From NCBI GenBank assembly GCA_009760855.2, contig WPIO01000091.1:1219001-1283000 (forward strand): a stretch of 64,000 nucleotides of DNA, in the 5' to 3' direction. Each line of letters starts with the position of its first letter. Position 1 is the first letter of the stretch. This document shows positions 35,201 through 50,200 of the stretch, in pieces. The notes under the pieces are model-generated. The model was not told the origin of the DNA, did not search any database, and worked only from the letters and a program-made list of their open reading frames with translations. Made by a program: the position numbers and the translations under genes. This DNA comes from Cristatella mucedo (lineage: Eukaryota > Bryozoa > Phylactolaemata > Cristatellidae).

Positions 35201-38200
35201 CGCTGAGTTCAGTATAATACCATATGCTGATACAGTTTATGGGGCAGGCCGAGTTTAGTCATTAGGCATTTATTATTATTATTATTCAGTCATTTTTCTT
35301 TTTAACGATGCTGTATTTCATTTACTTATGGATTGGATATAACTGTGGCTAAAGTACAGTCAAATACGAAAGTATTGGAACAGCTTGTTCAACTGCCACG
35401 ACGGCTGCCTACTCACTTACAATAAGAATAAATATCAAACTTTGCTGTTACTAAAAGTATGCAAATTAGTTGAAATGAGAACAACAGACATTTTTCTAAG
35501 ATCACTTATTATGCCCAATTTATTGATACATTGTTGCAACTCGTGTATGTGAAATGACCTGCAGGACTTGCCTAGGCATTGGGCTGATAAAAAGCTCACA
35601 AATATCGTTCGTTTTGCTAAATTAGCTGTTCCATTCTTCCACTTAAAGACCGTTGGCGCAAGAAGTTTTAGCTCTGCAGGTCCCAGGCTGTGGAACTCGC
35701 TTCCACAATTCTTACGCAACGACAGCTACTCTCCTACTGCTGACTATGGCTCATCCTTTTCAGCGGTCCTGGCCTGCTACTTCCACGCTACACCACCTCA
35801 ACTGCTCTCCTTACTCTGCTATGCTTCCCACTTTCTCTTTTTTTGCGTGAGACGAAGTCTGTTGGCTACCGAATTTGACCGAAAGCCGCTTAGGCTGTGA
35901 GTGCGCTATACAAAACTCTCCTGCGTAACACCCACATGGTCTTAATGACTTTGTGGAGTTACTGACGGAGATACATTACTCCACTTGTTTCAAGTTTACC
36001 AAAAGCGAATCAACTGACGTGACAGATGGCCAGCTGCCACAACCAGGTCTTCATTACATTCCTGACCATGTACGAAACCGTAATCTTCGGTTTGGATAAA
36101 GTAACAGCATATGTAAAGTGCCAGAAGTAGATTAAGGTCTCTGAGGGTGCTATACTAATGTATCTATATTATTATTATTATAGTAGTAGTAGTAATTGAC
36201 CACAAGGGTGTTTAATCTTCCTACAGTGCCATGATGCTGTATCACACAAACCTTGACAATTCGGTCGCATAACGTGGCTTGGTATGACCCACCGGTGGAA
36301 AAGGCTGTTAGCATCCTATTTCACGCAGCACATCATCAACTACAACTATCACCTAGGGTATATTGCATTTTGTCCTGATGGCCTAACATTCAAGAATCTG
36401 TTAGAAACGGCTAGTGTACACGCCCGGAGTATGCTAATCGCTGGGTCCATATCACCAGTATTAATCTAGCTTTTAGTATTACTAATCTCGGGCAAATGCA
36501 TTGTATCTAGTCCCTTCAGGGCACGGAAAAATCACCAGTCTAATTTATGTTCATGCTCTAGCATAAACGACACCTTACTATTTGCTGCTCGTGTTTTAAG
36601 TTAAATCATCTCAGCCCAGGTCATTTGGTCAGTTTGGCTGATCTCATTGCGATAACCCAGGAATGCTCAAACGCAAAGTGCCCCCGGTGCTCGCTATTCA
36701 CGACCTAGGCATGGATTCGAGCCCTGTAGTGGGCGACATTTTATTGCCCACTGCAAGCGGTGATGATAGCTATTGTGGCTCTTATGTTGCTATACAAACA
36801 AGGCTGTTGAATCAGCTAACCCTTTTTTATTCTTTCTGTCGATCTGTGTTGCCTATGAAACTGGCTTGAATGCAGGGTTTTGTGGTTACAGTTAACTATC
36901 ATGAGATTGCTAGCTGTGCAGTGATGAAAGCACTCTCAGTGACAAACCTCCTAAAGAGGGAAACCTTCCAGAGCCTCTAAAATTTGAATTTAAATCCTAG
37001 CTGATTAAACAGCCGCTTTTTGAATAGCGACAGAAGAGCTTTTACGGCTATCACCACCGTTTGCAGTGGCGATAAAGGATCGCCCACAGCAGGAATTGAC
37101 CTCGGGACCGAGGTCGTGAAAGCCTTACCTAGTGAGACATCACGGCTCTAGGAACATTGATTAACCAGACAGCCCTTTAAAATTTTCCCACCACTTCCAG
37201 GACAGAATTAATCGTCATTCAAGACAGTCCTATAACCGATATTTAATGGATAAGGCCTAGCGTTTGGGTGTTGGCCTGGAATATGGGCAATCCAGTGATC
37301 CTCGCTACCGACCCAGTCCACAACTCTTCTTGCAATGACTATGCTTAACCTTCATGGAGGATCCTTACAGGTGTCCTTAGTCACCCCATCGATTTTAGCG
37401 TTGCCGGTTAACCCTGTGAGTTTATGGTATTGCAGTTTCGGAGCTAACGAATGACTTATATGAATAACTTGTAGCATGTTTACCATTTGCATTCTTCTTA
37501 AAGATGAGTATTTACTTTTTTCTGCTTTTTTGGATTTGAGATCTGGTGGTGTTAAAAAGCTGAACGTAATGGTTGTTTGATATGAAACATTATCCCCATT
37601 CTAAATTTGAAGGTTTGCTCTGAGTCGTCATTTGTTCATATTGTAGAAGCCATGGGATGGCTACAGCAGCAGATGCGAGCTGGTGTTGACCCACGGGATA
37701 TCTTGAAGGAGATGTTACCTGCACAAGCCAACTTTATTCCTACCTCAATGTCAGACCTGACACTTTGGAAAATAGTCGCTCGCATTTTATGTGATGGGCC
37801 CAAGCGTACCAAACTTAATCACGTCAACACGCTTGACGACGTCATTCATCTATTGCAGCAGTGTAGCAAGATTATTGTACTCACTGGTGCTGGGGTATGT
37901 AGCTCGGTGCCTGTGTTTACTGAGGAACACAAGATCGCTCACATTGTGAATTGATATCCACACAATTAATTGGTCTCTGTGCTTTGAATCCTGATCAATA
38001 CATGTGTGCACTGGTGGCTTCTGAATGGTCCACTCAACCTATGCCTTGCTGTATTACTTCTTGCCGTTGAACATGGTGTATCGCTTGTCTTGTGGAATAG
38101 ATCATAAACTCTGCCTGTGATCATGGTTGGGACTCACGATTATATCTTTATGTTTATAACATGTCAATCGAATTAGTATACAATACAGTTAAGTTACAAT

Positions 38201-41200
38201 ACAGTTACTTAGCCATGTAAGTGCTTGGCCAAACGTTTAATTAAGTCAGTGACATCTATGAACATCTTGGAAACTGTGAATGCAATGACATGTATTACAT
38301 TTATGTTTGTAAGCAGCAGACGATAGGTATGTTGATGATTGTCATTGTTAATGGTTGTACCCGAGTTTGAAGTTGTTGAATCTTGTCCTTGGTACAGTTG
38401 TGACCATAAAGGGAGAATGTCAAGAATTATCAATACTTACAAAATTGGTCCGACAATTGAATATTTTCTTAGGGTACCTGCCAAAAAACAAACATCTTTA
38501 AAATGGGAATGCAATGGGATCTTGTTCTCACGACTTCAATGTGAAAGAAAAAATTATTATTCAAACCACTTCTAACCCGGATGTAAACCGAAAGCAGCAC
38601 ATCTTCAAATAACAAATTTGCGCATCCCTGCTTCATATGTGACTCTTATCCCAACTTATTAAAACCTTTGTTAGATTGAAATACGTGGATGAAGTTTGTC
38701 GAGTTGCATGCTTGTCACTTTTAAAAAGCTTTATTTTCAGTGTAGCTTGATGCCTTGTACATTGCATTGCTTGGCGAATACTTTACATGTCAAAGTGAAA
38801 TTTGAAATGCGAGTTCACCTCTGCCTGTACATCATGGCACTACACTATTTCTAATTTCAGTTGGAGAAATTTTGCTGTACATTTCCACGATTGCAAAAAA
38901 TAAAGCGCCAGGACGTTTGATGACATGTATATTAAAAGGCTGGTGTCGGTTATAGTCGGGCAGTTAATCGGTTTCAACCAGGTCTCATAGAAGCAAGCAG
39001 GTCAAGGGCGTTGTCAAGAATCCTGTAACCTCATTTTTAGGGTACGTCGAATTTTTTGGGGATATTAATAGCAGATTGAACTCGCATTCCATAGGCATAC
39101 TGATATCAATAGTGGCCAACGGGATTTATTGTTGGACTGATGATAAACAAGTTGTAGTGATTCATTTCAGTGCTTGAGAGAAAGCCTGATGGCTGTCCCG
39201 AAGCAATTAGTCATGATTAGCTGGAGAAGTACTCCTTACTCATGTTGCCCGCTTTCTTTGGACTTACCGGTTATATTCAGGATATCTGGCAGACTATCAT
39301 CCAGGAATGCATTTGAACAACGTTGTGAAACGATAACAGGCATGCACGATTGTACCAAATAGATAACAGGCATGCACGATTGTACCAAATAGTGTGATTA
39401 CTAAAAGTCGGCACATCCGGCTGGATTGCCGACTCGGGCCGATCGGATGGCCGGAGAGCCATATGTCAACCCGACGGCATGCAGAAGCAACACATATTTA
39501 GATACCCACTATTAATCACTGGCTACTATACAGCTTGTTATGAAGGCACATCTGTGAAGATCCTTTTGTAGAAAGCATATACAGAGCTAGCTGTCACATA
39601 CCCATGGCTACATTGCCTTGCTATCGAATTGATCTAGCCTCTTTCTGACATCTCATAGTTTCGTGGTCTTTACAAGGCTTGTCTCGGTTAGCAAAGTGGT
39701 ATCAATCTTTGGCCAACCACCATTTCCATAGCTGCCACGGCTAGTAAGGGTACCTTGGTTAGTTTTACGTGTCTAAGGGGGTAGGCAGTTTCTGTATTCA
39801 TTGCTAAGTTTGTACTTGGCCATGCTTGGACCTTAGATCGCTGCCCTGTTTATCACTGTCATGACAGCATTGCTGGCCTATTTTATGCTCTATCAATTTG
39901 CACTTGTTGCTGCTTTAACAGTATCTTGTGAAGTGTTTTACATGCTACGCTGCCTTGGTGTGTGTATTTCATTAGATGAGAAGTGTTGCTGGTTCGCTTT
40001 TGCATTTTAATTCACTAATGTCCTACATAGGTGTCGGTGTCTTGTGGAATACCCGACTTCCGATCTCGGAACGGCCTTTATGCTCGGATTGCAACCGACT
40101 ACCCTGATCTTCCTGATCCACAGGCGATATTCGATATTGGGTACTTTGGGCAGAATCCTCGACCTTTTTTTAAGTTCTCTAAGGTAGGCCGATTTATGTA
40201 TAGTTCTTCTTGTAAAACTGCAACTATCCCGTAGTGTTGTGCTGTTGGTTACATGCAAAACACTCTTGTGACTATGCCGGACCGTTGCTACAGCTGATAC
40301 ATTCATTTTTTATGTACAGGACGAACAATTCGTCTGAGCAGCTTCTTAGTATGGTCAAGATCAAAAGCCAGGGGTTGCATTATTACTGTCGTCTCGGTCT
40401 TTCATGCAGAGTGCAGAGTCGCTTGTGCAGCCTCATTGCCCCGTCAATGTTAGTTAAGCCCCTTTAGTGAGCATCTTTGTTTGCAGAACAGTGTGGTAAT
40501 ATAGCACTTTTATGTTATGCGCATATCCACGAGTTTGCAGGTTTCTACAATGAAGTGTTCTTTTTCATGCTCAGATATCACGAGATCTATTTTAAGAGTT
40601 ACTGCTCAATGTCACAGATTTTTTAATAATTTAGGCTACCAACAAACTATCGTTCATCACTATTTTTTTTATTTCTAACAAGAGGTTGAAAGGATGTGGA
40701 TGCTAGTGAAGGTCTGATCCACGAGGTTGCTTGTTGCAATTGAAGACTTTGCCTCTTTTTTAATTTATATGTGCGTTTAGGGCCTTGGATCAGGCCGGGT
40801 CTCCAAAATAACGATATCATGTGTGGTTTGATCTATCAGAGCTGTGAAGCTACTCACACAGTGGGAGCATATCCTCACCAGGTGATGAGTTATTTGTAAA
40901 GCCAGGTGGTATCTGTGGGGATCAAAATCAGTGCAGTGTCTTCACTCAGAAGAATTTCAAAATGAGTGCATTGGTGTACATTGAAAAGAACTGCTTTTTG
41001 TTCATGGAAAGCCACAACATCGGCATTGCTATAAGGCATTAACTCGTAATTGGTGACACTGTATAACAGGGGGTCGGACTAAAGCTATTGCTGTCCACCC
41101 ATCTTCAATGTGCACTATTCTATGACTCTGTATGCCCTTTTTCCTCGAGCAGCAATGACGACAGTTGTTTAATGTCACGAAAGCCCACATCCCTTAAATA

Positions 41201-44200
41201 AGGTTCTGCTTGAAGGGCATGTTTAGCTTTGCCGGTTTTTTTGAGTTGCTGAAGACTGTAAAAACGATGAAGGCTCTGTTTACAATATTTGAAATTCTCT
41301 AAATAATGTATAGTATTTTCTGATCGAGAATTGTATTGTAGAACGATTAGCTGCATCTGCAAGGTATCCCAACACTCCCTTGCATTAATGAGTACAAAGT
41401 GAGCCTGACATATTCCATTGTCTCTCAAAGCTATATTTTAAGCTCGACGTTTTACTGGCTTTCGCTGGTGCTCTTAACCTACAGCACAAAATCTCGAAAT
41501 TTGTAGGTTTTGCAGTTGCCCAAGCGATTTTCACCTTGGGCACAAAACCTGCTAGTTTGGGGACGGTCCGTGACATCTAGTTATAGTTGTCATTCGTGAT
41601 GGCCAGAAATTGCAGTTGGCAGTTTTTAGAAGAAAAAAAAAGTATAAAAAAAATTAGCCACGCAGGTTTAGCTCATGCTTTTAATGTGTGATCGCAATGC
41701 GACTGTCAGCCAGTGTATCAAGCAAATAAAAGCAACATAGCATGGTACTAGACCCTTGAAATTGAAGTGATGGCTTTTTCATTTAGCTTGCTCTGGTGGT
41801 CACAGACCAAGCATGTCATAGCTCTCCCTATAGGCAAAACATCTCTTAGGAACTGGGAGCATCCGTTGGCAGTTAATTTGGACAAAATGAAAGCACAGCT
41901 CTTTAAACATGCAACACACCAGGTGGTGTTTTCGTTGTCCAAGCTTCCACAGTATGCATTTTGTAGGCGGTGTGCCCATGCTAGAAATGCCAAGAATCCT
42001 GGTATTTTGGGTGATACCGTGACGTCATATGTTTAGCAGATCGAGAAATGAAGTCCGGGGACAAATCTGTAGAAGCCGTAGTATTCTCTCAGATAATAAT
42101 TAGAATCACACTGAGCTATTACTGCAGGTGTACATTGCGTTTGTAAGTGCAAAACCGTTAGTTAGCCACCATTCGCCCCTCACAGGGGGGGTGGGGCCAT
42201 CATAATATGGTTAAAACCATGTGCCATTATGCTTGTAACCATTGAAGTCCTTGTCCATCTGAAAACAGCGATTGTCAGCCTATTCATTTAAAAGCTTACA
42301 CTAGGTCATGAGAGCCGGAGTAACTCTCCTCCAGTCTCCTTTCTACCATTCGTATCAAAGACATTTAAACCATTGGAGCCCCAGCTGCTAAACAATTAGG
42401 TCAGTTTACTAACTAGCAGCTAAATGTCAACTAAATCAGCTAAATCAACCGATCATCACGAGTATTATCATGATAGCTTAAGTGTGCTTGCCTTACCATC
42501 ATACTTATTTGCTTTTGCATGCTTGATATCGTATAAGTCACTAATCCGTGATTATTGATTCTATTGGTGCAAGTTACAAAACACAAGTTGTATTAGGACT
42601 ATGCAAAAGACATTATTATTGTTGTTTGAATTTTTTGGCTTTTGAGTGGCACCAATACAATTTAGCTCGGCCTCTTGTTCGAGCCTTATAAGCCTTGCTC
42701 TGCATCTGATTTGCATAATTCCCTTTCGGCATGCATTGATGCCATTTGCACTTTTGTGGCCATTTACTTCCTGAAGCATATTGACGATACGACCATCCTA
42801 GATGTTATAGGCAAGCCTAGTGTCACCTTTAAGTTGAAAAACCTCACGTTTAAGACTGATTCATCTAGCATCGCTCCAGTGGCATATGACCATCACTTGA
42901 GTATAATATTCTGAAAAGACTTGTCGTTAAAGTTGTGCATTTCTTCCACAGTAAAGTCTGCCTACATTCTGCTCTGGAACAATGCCAAAACTAGGACCTG
43001 CTTAGAGAACTGCACGACAGCCAAATTACGCATCTATGACATTGCGTTTTGATCAGCAGTTCTCAACTTGTGGGTCGCGACCTCTTTGGGGGTCGAACTA
43101 CCTTTCACGGGGGTTGGTTAAGACTATCGAAAAACACATTTCCGATGGTCTTAGTAACCGATATTGGTTTTTTATTAATCACTATGATTTAATTATGTTC
43201 AATTTGTAAAAATGAAAACATATCCTGCATATCAGATATTCACATTACGATTCGTAGTAGCAAATTTCCAGTGATGAAGTAGCAACGAAAATAATTTTAT
43301 GGCTGGGAGTCGCCACAACTTGAGGAACTGTATTTAAGGGTCGCGGCATTAGGAAGGTTGAGAGCCACTGGTTTGTAATGCCCTTTTATTTAGGACTCCA
43401 GGCATGTACCCGGCCCATATCGTCTGCTATTGGTGTTGAACTTGACGGGTCGACTAGACTGTCGCCAACACAGTACTGGGCTGCCAAATGGCACCACTTC
43501 TGTCTAAGCTTGGCTGTATTCCTAACAAGCATAGCAACGATTTCAATATTCTCACACTAGCACTTCACTCCCGTGTACCTGCTTATGTATCTAACCTCCT
43601 TGCTTCTCCTTCCACTGTGCTTTTGCACGGTCGGCTGCTCTCGTCTTGAAGTTCCTCTCTATAAGTTCAAATTTATCTTGGATGCGACCTTTAGTTTCTG
43701 TAACTAAAGGGGCATCTCTTTAAGTCAGCTTTCATAGATGCTGGTGAACTCGTTTGTTGTGTTCCTGTATGCTTATTGAGCTTGTTTGCACATTATCAAT
43801 ACATGTTTTACTATCCATTGGGTCCTACTAGCCGGTGGCCCCTAGTGGCTTGTGCTTTTTTGTGCTTGTCTAAGCGTGATACTTGTATGCATTTGCATAC
43901 TAAGTGTGATGCCTTTCTCATCATAATTCTTTGGCTATCATCCACTTACAGCTAGGTGTAAAGCGTGTGGTTAGAAATCTAGTTGTCTTTGGGGTGCTGT
44001 ACTAACAGCTTATTAGTTATTATCACCATGGATCATATTTGGGGTGCTGTTTTAACAGCTTATTAGTTGTTATTATCATGCATAGTATCACGTAGTATTT
44101 TGCTATGTTCGCATTGGGCCGCTAGTAAAACATAAGAACTCAGGGACAGGTAGTGCTTGGGGCTGCTGTTTTATTCACTCGGTGAACTTGTATTCTTGTA

Positions 44201-47200
44201 TTGAGGAACTGCAGGAAAGGAAGGCTAGGAACAAACCATCACAGCACACCACAAGTAACCGGAGTGGATTGGTAGAAACGTGGTTAAAAGTGCACGGCAA
44301 GAGAGAAATAACATCAGTTATGTGTAGGTATCATATTGTGTAAATCAACTAATCATGTATGGTTCTGGCTATTTGAGTAATGAATATTTGCAAACAGATT
44401 TTAGTTATATTTCTTTTATTAGCTCCAGGTAAATCCTGAAATGCAAGTATGAGGACACGGTCGTGACTACCGATTTCATGCTTGTCATTCTGAAATGCAT
44501 GCTCATGAAGCGAGAAAAAAATTTGATTTTTATGACCACGTGGTTGACTAGATGTGTGCATTTTCCTTGGAAGGAGATATACCCCGGAAAATTTGCTCCA
44601 TCCCGGAGCCACCGGTTCATTAAGCTACTAGAAGACCACGGCAAGCTGCTACGTAACTATACTCAGAACATCGATACACTGGAAAGAGCTGCTGGAATAC
44701 AGAATGTCGTAGAATGCCATGGTAAGTGGGTACCTGGGAAATGTGTCGTGAGTGTTTATTGTGATGGTGTTTGCCTCTGGTTCTATGCATAATTGCTATG
44801 GTCATGCGTGACTTAAAGCTGCTTTGTGCATTGGTTATTAACAAGCCGTAGATAAAGGAGTCGATAGATTAATGAGTGACGTTATAGCGCTGTCATGACC
44901 CGATGGTCCATCAAGGTGATTAGATTCGATGTTCAGATATCGTGTTATTCGCACGTGAAATATCATATAGTAAAAAAATATTAGCTGATTTATCAGCCTA
45001 ATTTGTATACCAGTAGAAGAGCCTTAACTGCTATCACCACCGCCTGCAGTTGGCAATGAAGGATCGCCCACTGCAGGACTCGAACCCACGACCTCGGCCG
45101 TGAAGAGCGAGCACCTTACCTCCTGGGCTATTATGGCCCTTGTGAACCATTTTCCATGCAGGTGGGCATATAACCTGTGACCTAACTGTTGCCATGCATG
45201 CCATATACACTCAAGTGCAAGAGTATTTATGAGGATCGATGGATACCTTAAGTAAGCCACTATCACCTCAGCCGACGAACTTAATCAACCGCATTGAAAC
45301 TATGCTTGTGAAGTGTTTAAATATTTTCTATCAGAACCAAGGTTGTACATGCACACGTGAATATTGATATCAATAGAACGTCCCACATAACGCAGTCGTT
45401 TTAACTTCTTGTTTTTACCGTGGCATTAACTCGGTCAGCTTTTGCAGGCATCTGATCAAATGAAACTGAACTAAACTAGGTTTTCACTGGGGCCGTGCTA
45501 GTCAGGGGGGGGGCAAAATACAAAAAATGGGAGTGTTCAGCCTATCCTTGAAACCTTAAAAACAGGTATGCTTCAGGAATCGACTAGGTTCGTATCTCAG
45601 GAAATAATATCCAAGACAACTGGAAAAGGTGACAAATCTAGCCACGATGGACCTTTTGCGAGAAGATAAGAGACAGATAGTGCAAAGGAGTAAGAGGACA
45701 TAAATAGAGAGTAGAGTGATACTAGTACAGGCTAGTCTCACATAAGCCTTAGCCTTAGCTAGCCCATGTTGACTTTCTAAATGCTCAGCTCGAGCACCAG
45801 GTAGCTTGTTCTTTTAGGATGACCTTGTCAGCCTATTAAAGTACCCTTTTCTTTTTGCAAATTATTTTAATCAACTGCACTTTACCATATCAACTACTTC
45901 TCATGCAACTATTCTGCTGTTCTTCTCACGTTTTTGTTCTTGATTCTATTGGGCTGCAATGACCTTGACACGTTTGGCTTGTTTTCTTTTGAAGCTTCAC
46001 AAGAATATTTTTTCTCAATAAGCTACTTTTGTAATGTTTGGTGCATTCCAACCAAAGCTACTAGAAGCTGTACGAATCCAACGGCTTAAAGCTTATTTCG
46101 ATAGAATGATTAAAAAAAATCCTAGCTGATTAAACAGCCTCTTTTTGTATAGCAACAGAAGAGCCTTTACGGCTATCACCACGCTTGCAGTGGCGATAAA
46201 GAATCGCCCACCGCAGGAATCGAACCCACGACCTCGGGACCGAGGTCGTGAAAGCAACCGCCTTACCTAGTGTGCCATCACAGCTCTATAAGATTAGACA
46301 TCAGAAAAGCAGTGGAACGATACCTAGCCTGATAGGTGAGTAGTTCGCATAGGTAGGCGGGAGCAAGAGAAAGGAGGTATCTACAACTGAGTGAGGAAAC
46401 CTTGAGGTCGATATGCTGCTTGATAGGGAGCCAGTGCAAGCTAGTCGGCAAGAAGTGGTATAATGTGATAACTGTGACCCTCACAACAGGCAAGCCTTGC
46501 TGGTGACTTATACGAGCATTGAGTTACAGAAATCGAGACCGGATGTCGAAAATGCATAGACCAACTTGGATGTGTTATCCTTGTCAAGCAGGCCCGAATT
46601 GTGCAATGTGACAGAACCGAAAGCCTCCTAGTCCCTTTACCCCAGCGACACTCAATGCGATTCAGGTCTGAAGATTGACTAGGCCACTTCGTTAATGTAG
46701 TGGCCCTAAACTAAATTCAACAGTGTAGCAGAAAAAGTATTTGAACTTACTGAAGTCTCGTCAATTTGCAATTTCATTGCAATTGCAGCGCTGCTAGGTT
46801 TTGTTTGGTGAAATTGGCCACATTGGCTCTTTGTAATGGCATTCAACTATGATAATAGTCATAGACATATTTTCATTGAAGGTTCACACTTATAATAATA
46901 ATACATTCGTATAGCACCCACAGAGAACTGAATCTCTTTCTAGGCACTTTGCTTAGGGATTTTGATACGTTTTCTGGTGCCTCAACAGGCTGTAGAGCTT
47001 AGTGAAATCTAGAGCCGATTTTTTGTGGATCGGCCCGAATGACAGCAATGTTGGGTTGGTGAGCTGGAGATTTTTGCCTTACTTTTCTGCTTCTATTCTT
47101 GCTATCTGTTTGCTTTTCGGTAGCATCTCTTTACAAGATCTTTCTTATTCTTCAACTACACGACTGATATCATGAGTAGCCGCATTTGATTTAGAACGTT

Positions 47201-50200
47201 CATGACTCATGCCCCCTCGCAAGAGCATCTGGAGATGGTTGTTTTGTAGGATTTAACGTGATGTATTGAAATGACGCTTTAAGCATATGCACCTACTAAA
47301 TTAAGTTTTTGTAGCTGCAGCAATCATTTTGGTCGACTGCACTGGGATCAGGTAGCAAAGGGAAATGAACTGAACCAATGGAGTCAGTACAACTTTCGTA
47401 TTGTGGAGACATTGTGTCGTAAGATCAATGGTGCACATAGATCGCTGTGTGGCTAGTTCGTGCTTTATCGGGATTCGGCCATAAAGTAGAAGCCAGCCTG
47501 GTTTCATCCTATACTGGCTGACCATAGCATGGGGTTTGGAAATTGGCATAGCAGTTGCAATGTTGTATTCATACTACTGCACATGTCAAAGTCCCTCCAA
47601 CAAAAAAAGGTCAGTCCTTTTCAGATTGATGTAGAATGGGGAATTCGGTGTTTTTAGATTAATTGTTGAGGGCTGAATGTGCCTTCTCGATATTTTTTTT
47701 AGTTGTGTACATTGGTTCATGAATGCGCCATTTTGAAAGGCATTGTGTTAATTGAATGTGTTTGTTGTTGTGCTTCAGTCTAATGCATTGTAGTCGGATG
47801 CCTTCTACTCATCCTAAAAAAGGGGGCTGCCAATACAGTTTGCTCAAGTGTGCATGCTTAGAATTTCCTGTTACTTTTAACCGGCAGAATGAGGTTCATA
47901 CGTTGCAACATTTTTAGTTTATGATGAGAATGCGAGTGTAACATAGAATGCTTTGCCTAAGATAAGTTAATAACTACGCCGGAGATTTTATCGGGATACA
48001 AGCATCATCAAATTATACTACCATTAAAAAATAATGCTGGCCAAATGCTTTGTATTTGGTGCTACAATAACGACCTTTCTAAGGTAGCAAATGTGTTCTA
48101 TATCTTGCTCTTGAATACACATTTCTGAAAATCTCTCTATGTGGATGGTGCGCCCAAGACTATGGCTACCATGGTAACCACAAAACGAAAGTGCAGGCTC
48201 AACCCAAGGGTTGCTCTTGAATATCCGACATCGGCGTGGTTATGTTATCACTGGAAACACTTTCGTGCAAATGCGACCAGTTGAGGCTGCCGCGGTGCCT
48301 CTTATGTACCATCCTAATTTAAATTACAGGGTGCTGCTGCTTCATTGGATGCTGATTAGGTAAAACTGAGACGATGCCGCCGAGTAGCATGTGCTCCAGC
48401 ATTTCCTACCATAAACACATAGTCATTCTGCAAGATCTTTTATAAAGCCATGCTACTTGGACCACTAAAGGCAAATCCACTTTTGGATACTTTTATTTGT
48501 GTGCCCTTTATTTTGGTCGCAAACTTATTTTATCAATTGTTTGATAATTGCGTGTTGCATTGACCGGTCATTGCATACTGTTTTTTTTCTTTTCAAATAG
48601 GAGAGACTGTAGGTTCAAAACTCAGTTTGGCTAGGCATTAATGGGTACCATAAGAAACAGTAAAAGCATGCATGAGAGGAATAGTCTGCGACTTTCTCTT
48701 TATGTATCGGCCAAACAATTGTGCTTGTACATGTCATGGGATATCATGCGTTAGGCCTTCAGCTAAGTCCAACATAGGGATGATACATGCACAAAGGATC
48801 TACTGTAACGATAACCCCTTACAGATAGAACCTCAGGCTAACAGTTTTGACACATGGGCCAGGAGCCGGATAACTGAGCATTAATTTTCAGTCCAAGAAG
48901 AGCTGTGCAGCATCCGTCTCGGGATTGATTACACTGAAAGTGTCCTGCCTGTTCTTTCTGATTAGGAGCATAAGACAGATAAATCTAACCTCTGACAGTG
49001 AGTGGTTCTGTAACGGTTTACTTTCGCTGGGCCTTGGCATGGGCACGCTTCACACTGTTCACCCCATTCCGCCCAATGCTTTTTGCAATTTTTTATATTG
49101 CTTGAGCAAGTCTGTTCTCTCAATCGCTCTTTATGCACACTTTGGAAAATCCTCATATCCGTACATAGTACTCTGTCAAGCATGGCTCGTTCTTTTGTAT
49201 TTGCAGGGTCATTTGCTACAGCCAGCTGCATGAACTGTAGGCACAAAGTCAACTGTGACGATATTAAAGAAGACATTGAAAAACAAGTAAGCCATCACTG
49301 GCCAACTACTACTGCAATCGTTTGCACCTACTGCGTTTTCCTTGGCACATGCGCGGTCATGACCTCTACTGCCAACTGGCTGCATGCTTATGCCTGCTGC
49401 CGACGTGTTAACTTTATTTAGTGAGCAGCAAGACTTGTCATATCTGTTGCGATTTTTACTCACAGCTACCCGCGTTCTCTTTTAGGTTGTGCCGCGGTGC
49501 AGAGCTTGCCCTGTCGACCCTGGGGTTGTGAAACCTGACATAGTTTTCTTTGGTGAAAACCTACCCGAGCACTTCCACGAGTGCATGGCAGAGGACAAGG
49601 ACCGGTGTGACCTCCTGATCGTCATGGGATCATCTCTGAAAGTTCGCCCCGTCTCACTTATACCAAGTTCGTTGCTTTTTCTAGATCTCCAAGAGCCTCT
49701 GCATTGTTTGCTAATGTGTGTGCACATAGCTCTAGCTTGTGTGCTTGTACACCCACTGCGTGCATGCAGTGGTTGGCTTTGAGCAAATTTAGCCACTCAG
49801 AAGAGATACCGTCCCCACAATGCACTTTTATTTTCAGCATGTATATTGCTGCAGCAATATCAAACAGTGATTTATGAACATAATGGTGCATTGTAACATC
49901 ATTGCCTTATTGCTATCTTTCTTATTGATAGCTACGAAACGGCATCCAATCTCCTGCCTGCTATGACACATCCTTTTCAGCCATCCTTAGCTGCTACTTC
50001 CATGCTTCTCACTTCCTAGACTGCTCTCCTAACTAAGCTATGCTTCTCATTATCTCATTGTTGCATGAGATGAAGACAGTTGGCTGCTGTATGCATACCG
50101 AATGCCACATAGGCCTTGAGTGCGCTATAAAAAAAAACTTTTCGGCGTAACATCCACTTAGTCTTTGTAGTTTTGTAGAAAAAGGCAGTATGGTGAATTG

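Larger units (their letters stand above)
37895..40030 (+). other. SIRT1 intron 3
   Basis: Holds a family X copy and the 30-bp duplication. Otherwise unique sequence with nothing recognised. Confidence 0.8.

Noticed and set aside
37607-37646. Extension of SIRT1 exon 3 upstream ([10 protein letters not shown])
   Set aside because: Acceptors at 37613 and 37625 put exon 2 out of frame. The TTGTAG acceptor at 37646 restores it.
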